A DNA stretch of 64,000 nt from Williamsia sp. 1138 (lineage in GTDB: Bacteria; Actinomycetota; Actinomycetes; Mycobacteriales; Mycobacteriaceae): positions 186,001 through 250,000 of the forward strand of contig NZ_MJEJ02000054.1 in the NCBI RefSeq assembly GCF_002095435.2. The letters run 5' to 3'. A program made the translations under genes and the position numbers. Positions 61,714 to 64,000 of this stretch are shown here, in pieces. How positions within the stretch are numbered: position 1 is the first letter of the stretch; each line of letters begins with the position of its first letter. Below the pieces are notes generated by a model. That model was not told the origin of the DNA and searched no databases. It worked only from the letters and a program-made list of their open reading frames with translations.

Positions 61714-61774
61714 AACATCGGCCCGGGCCGGGATCGTTGCAGCTGGGGTAATCAGTGTCTCGACAAGGAGAAGA

Positions 61775-62794
61775 ATGACAAACACCACCCGCGTAGTGCT
61801 CGCATCCCGACCACATGGAGAGCCGAAGGATTCGGACTTCCGATTCGAGGACGTGGCATTACCCGAGCCCACATCCGGCGAGGTGGTGTTGCAGACGTTG
61901 TACCTCTCGCTCGACCCGTACATGCGTGGCCGTATGAGCGCTGCCAAGTCATATGCCGCTCCGGTGGAGATCGGCGACACGATGGTCGGCGCTACCGTCT
62001 CGCGCGTCCTGCAGTCGACGGTCGACGATTTCTCCGAAGGCGACATCGTCCTCGGTTACGGCGGCTGGCAGACCCATTCGGTCGAGAAGGCCAAGTATCT
62101 ACGCAAGCTCGACCCCGAGACCAACCCTCCGTCGACAGCACTCGGTGTGCTGGGGATGCCGGGATTCACCGCCTACTCCGGCCTCCTCACCATCGGAAAC
62201 CCGCAGCCCGGGGAGACCGTCGTGGTGGCCGCGGCGGCCGGCCCCGTCGGCTCCGCTGTCGGGCAGATCGCAAAACTCAAGGGCGCACGAGCTGTTGGCA
62301 TCGCAGGTGGACCGGACAAGGTCAAGTACCTCATCGATGAACTCGGCTTCGACGCTGCGGTCGACCACCGGGCCGACGATTTCGCCGAGCAGCTCGCGGC
62401 CGCGACGCCGGACGGCATCGACGTCTACTTCGAGAACGTCGGCGGCAACGTCTTCGACCAGGTGATCCGCCGGATGAACCTCTACGGCCGCATCTCCGTA
62501 TGCGGACTGGTGGCCAACTACAACCTGACGTCGCTCCCGGAAGGACCTGACCGCACCGGCCAGCTCATGAACGCGGTGCTGGTCAAGAGCCTGACCATCC
62601 GCGGTTTCATCCAGACCGAATTCGCGGGCGAGCAGATGCCACGATTCCTCGACGAGGCATCGGGTTGGGTTGCGGACGGGTCGCTGAAGTACCGCGAGGA
62701 CATCACCGAGGGCCTCGACAACGTCCTCGACGCCTTCCGCGGACTCCTCGCAGGCCGCAACTTCGGCAAAGCCGTGGTGAAGATCGCCGACTAG
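61775..62794 (+). CDS. NADP-dependent oxidoreductase (MDR, prostaglandin reductase-like)
   Basis: A 339-residue medium-chain reductase without zinc ligands. LYLSLDPYMRGRMS near residues 45-60 and VAAAAGPVGSAVGQIAKLKGARAVGIAGGPDK around 150-180 are hallmarks of the LTB4 12-hydroxydehydrogenase/prostaglandin reductase family. Such enzymes reduce alpha,beta-unsaturated carbonyls with NADPH. AAGGAG lies right before ATG 61775. It is divergent from the oxidase and ends at the second repeated stem-loop. Confidence 0.9.
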   Translation: MTNTTRVVLASRPHGEPKDSDFRFEDVALPEPTSGEVVLQTLYLSLDPYMRGRMSAAKSYAAPVEIGDTMVGATVSRVLQSTVDDFSEGDIVLGYGGWQTHSVEKAKYLRKLDPETNPPSTALGVLGMPGFTAYSGLLTIGNPQPGETVVVAAAAGPVGSAVGQIAKLKGARAVGIAGGPDKVKYLIDELGFDAAVDHRADDFAEQLAAATPDGIDVYFENVGGNVFDQVIRRMNLYGRISVCGLVANYNLTSLPEGPDRTGQLMNAVLVKSLTIRGFIQTEFAGEQMPRFLDEASGWVADGSLKYREDITEGLDNVLDAFRGLLAGRNFGKAVVKIAD

Positions 62795-62802
62795 CCCGAA
62801 AG

Positions 62803-62853
62803 TGGTGGGTTCTGGCGAGCAAAACCGCAGGTCGCGCTAGCCGAAACCCACCA
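62803..62853. repeat. Repeated stem-loop element, copy 2
   Basis: Arms from 62803 and to 62853 pair as TGGTGGGTT and AACCCACCA, with a GGC/GCC extension after a short mismatch. The loop side reads TTCTGGCGAGCAAAACCGCAGG. It shares this pattern with copy 1 at 59494-59546. It lies between the convergent reductase and siderophore-interacting protein genes and probably ends both transcripts. Confidence 0.65.
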
Positions 62854-62866
62854 AGATCGGGTGTTG

Positions 62867-63676
62867 CTAGTCATCGTCGTGATCGGCTGAACCGCGTTTC
62901 CAGTATCCGGTGATCAGCCGGTCGGTCCCGCGGTGGCGGAGTGGGCGGATGTCGTCAGCCTCGCCTGCCCCGAAGTAGAAGACCCGGCCGGCCGGAATCT
63001 CGAGAGCGTCGACCGCGTCGACGAGCAGCGAACGGCCCGCGGGACGGATGAGCCACTGAATGCGGACACCGGCCCGTTCGGCCACCGGGTAGCGGGTCTC
63101 CTCCTCATGGGAGACCTCGACGATCACATCCGCGGACACGTCGGCAGGCGATTCATCCAGCCATCGGGCCACCGCCGGGAGCGCTGTTGTGTCGACGGCA
63201 AAGACGTAGTGGTCGAAGTTGTGCGCGAACGCATGCGCCCCCGGCGGTCCCGCGATCACCACGGTGTCACCCGGTTGCGCGTTCGCCGCCCAGGTCGACG
63301 CCACACCGCCCTCGTGGAGGACGAAGTCGAGATCCAGTTCGAGCGAATCCGGATCGTATCGCCGGATCGTGTACTTGCGCCCGGGCGGTAGCGGCCGCGG
63401 CCAGTCGAGCTCTTGCTTCTCGTTCGGAACCGGCGCCCGGACAGTGCCGTCGTCATCGGGGAAGACGATCATCACGTGATCGTCGGCCTGGTACGTGTGA
63501 AACCCCTTCAGCTCCGGTCCTGCCAGCGTGAGCCTGATCATCCGCGGCGAGACGAGTTCACGGCGCACGACCGCGACTGCGCGCACCCCGATCGGATAGC
63601 CGATCCGAGCCGTGCCGTCACCCGACCGATGGTGGGTGGCGACACGGCCGCGTGGATCGTCGCGAGTGATCTTCAC
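62867..63676 (-). CDS. Siderophore-interacting protein (ferric-siderophore reductase)
   Basis: A 269-residue flavoprotein of the ViuB/SIP family. The flavin-binding motif RKYTIRRYDP near residue 100, GDTVVIAGPPG near 137 and a C-terminal NAD(P)H-binding region with YWKRG are present. It would reduce iron in imported ferric siderophores in the cytoplasm. GTG 63676 overlaps the stop of the binding-protein gene (GTGA), so it is the second gene of an iron operon that continues beyond the window. Confidence 0.87.
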   Translation of the reverse strand: MKITRDDPRGRVATHHRSGDGTARIGYPIGVRAVAVVRRELVSPRMIRLTLAGPELKGFHTYQADDHVMIVFPDDDGTVRAPVPNEKQELDWPRPLPPGRKYTIRRYDPDSLELDLDFVLHEGGVASTWAANAQPGDTVVIAGPPGAHAFAHNFDHYVFAVDTTALPAVARWLDESPADVSADVIVEVSHEEETRYPVAERAGVRIQWLIRPAGRSLLVDAVDALEIPAGRVFYFGAGEADDIRPLRHRGTDRLITGYWKRGSADHDDD

Positions 63677-64000
63677 GACCCGCTGGAGGTCGAGGATGCC
63701 GGTGCCGAGCTACTCGGTCCGGCTGATTCGGTCAGCAATGGAGCCAGCGCCTCGTCGATCGCGTCGAGGGTCTGCAGCGCCGAGGTGTAGGTCGCGGCTT
63801 CGGTGTACTTGAGGCCGTAGACCTTGCCGGCCCGGACTGCGGGCAGGGTCTTGAACAGCTCCGAATCCAGGACGTACTGGACCTCGGGCCCAACCGATCC
63901 GTCGGCGTCGACGGTGTAGGTGATCACGTCGGCGTCGGCGAAGCTCTCCGGGATGCTCTCGATGGACGGGTACTCCGAACTGTCCTGCGAGCCACCAAGC
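63673..64000 (-). CDS. Iron-siderophore ABC transporter binding protein (C-terminal part)
   Basis: The gene enters the window at 64000 and only its last 108 codons are present. ADVITYTVDADGSVG and FKTLPAVRAGKVYGLKYTEAATYTSALQTLDAIDEAL are typical of the C-terminal lobe of FecB/FhuD-type binding proteins. The tail is serine-rich. It is coupled to the siderophore-interacting protein gene, which fits an iron-siderophore system. Confidence 0.82.
   Translation of the reverse strand, partial: LGGSQDSSEYPSIESIPESFADADVITYTVDADGSVGPEVQYVLDSELFKTLPAVRAGKVYGLKYTEAATYTSALQTLDAIDEALAPLLTESAGPSSSAPASSTSSGS

Noticed and set aside
1-64000. CRISPR arrays, tRNA or rRNA genes, insertion sequences
   Set aside because: I saw no regularly spaced direct repeats, no tRNA-like cloverleaf with CCA-proximal features, and no transposase-like protein.

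Overview
The window is a high-GC actinobacterial chromosome segment. A GlfT2-type galactofuranosyltransferase points to a mycolic-acid actinomycete, and F420-type luciferase-like and F420-reductase-like proteins, many TetR regulators, short-chain dehydrogenases (SDRs) and acyl-CoA enzymes fit this. Gordonia, Rhodococcus or a close relative is my inference; there is no rRNA or tRNA gene in the window to fix the taxon. Genes are dense, many are joined by 1-4 base stop/start overlaps, and I saw no insertion sequence, prophage or CRISPR array.

1-15.6 kb is a catabolic and uptake island. A plus-strand operon (acyl-CoA dehydrogenase end, two SDRs, a zinc alcohol dehydrogenase, an acyl-CoA ligase, a TetR regulator, an EthD-like protein, a metallo-beta-lactamase-fold hydrolase) runs into a perfect hairpin at 6437-6476. 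Two minus-strand operons converge on it: solute-binding protein, SDR, ABC ATPase, double permease, SDR; and a second paralogous solute-binding protein, SDR, FAD-dependent dehydrogenase. Both minus-strand promoters carry the same pair of sequence boxes, so they look co-regulated. The substrate is unknown.

15.7-19 kb holds a molybdate ABC operon with its own HTH-TOBE regulator and possibly a tiny exported peptide. 19.1-23.5 kb has a two-domain VOC protein, a DrrAB-like exporter and a ROK-type regulator. 23.5-25.3 kb has an AT-richer gap and an uncharacterised PP-loop ATPase. 25.4-29.0 kb is an organosulfur operon (ssuD, sfnG, sfnB types). 29-36 kb has housekeeping and regulatory genes: YihY, DUF72, a deaminase, an ECF sigma factor with a SnoaL-like tail, VOC, a two-component system, and an F420-reductase-like protein.

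35.8-43.4 kb is a nitrogen-scavenging operon: divergent TetR, APC permease, two DUF1989 proteins, a urea-carboxylase-type carboxyltransferase and allophanate hydrolase. By current knowledge of DUF1989 this is more likely guanidine than urea use. The carboxylase lacks both its biotin carboxylase and biotin carrier domains.

43.4-50.3 kb holds the GlfT2-like transferase facing a methyltransferase and a 919-residue HAD-domain protein, an F420-type LLM protein and a small DUF3263-like protein. 50.4-64 kb holds a histidine phosphatase, an epimerase-like protein, an SDR, a phosphotransferase/acyl-CoA dehydrogenase pair, two TetR genes around an MFS exporter, a DUF2236 protein, another SDR with a 24-bp palindromic operator, an FMN alpha-hydroxyacid oxidase, an NADP-dependent reductase, and the end of an iron-siderophore locus. 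Two copies of a related stem-loop element lie at convergent gene ends at 59.5 and 62.8 kb.
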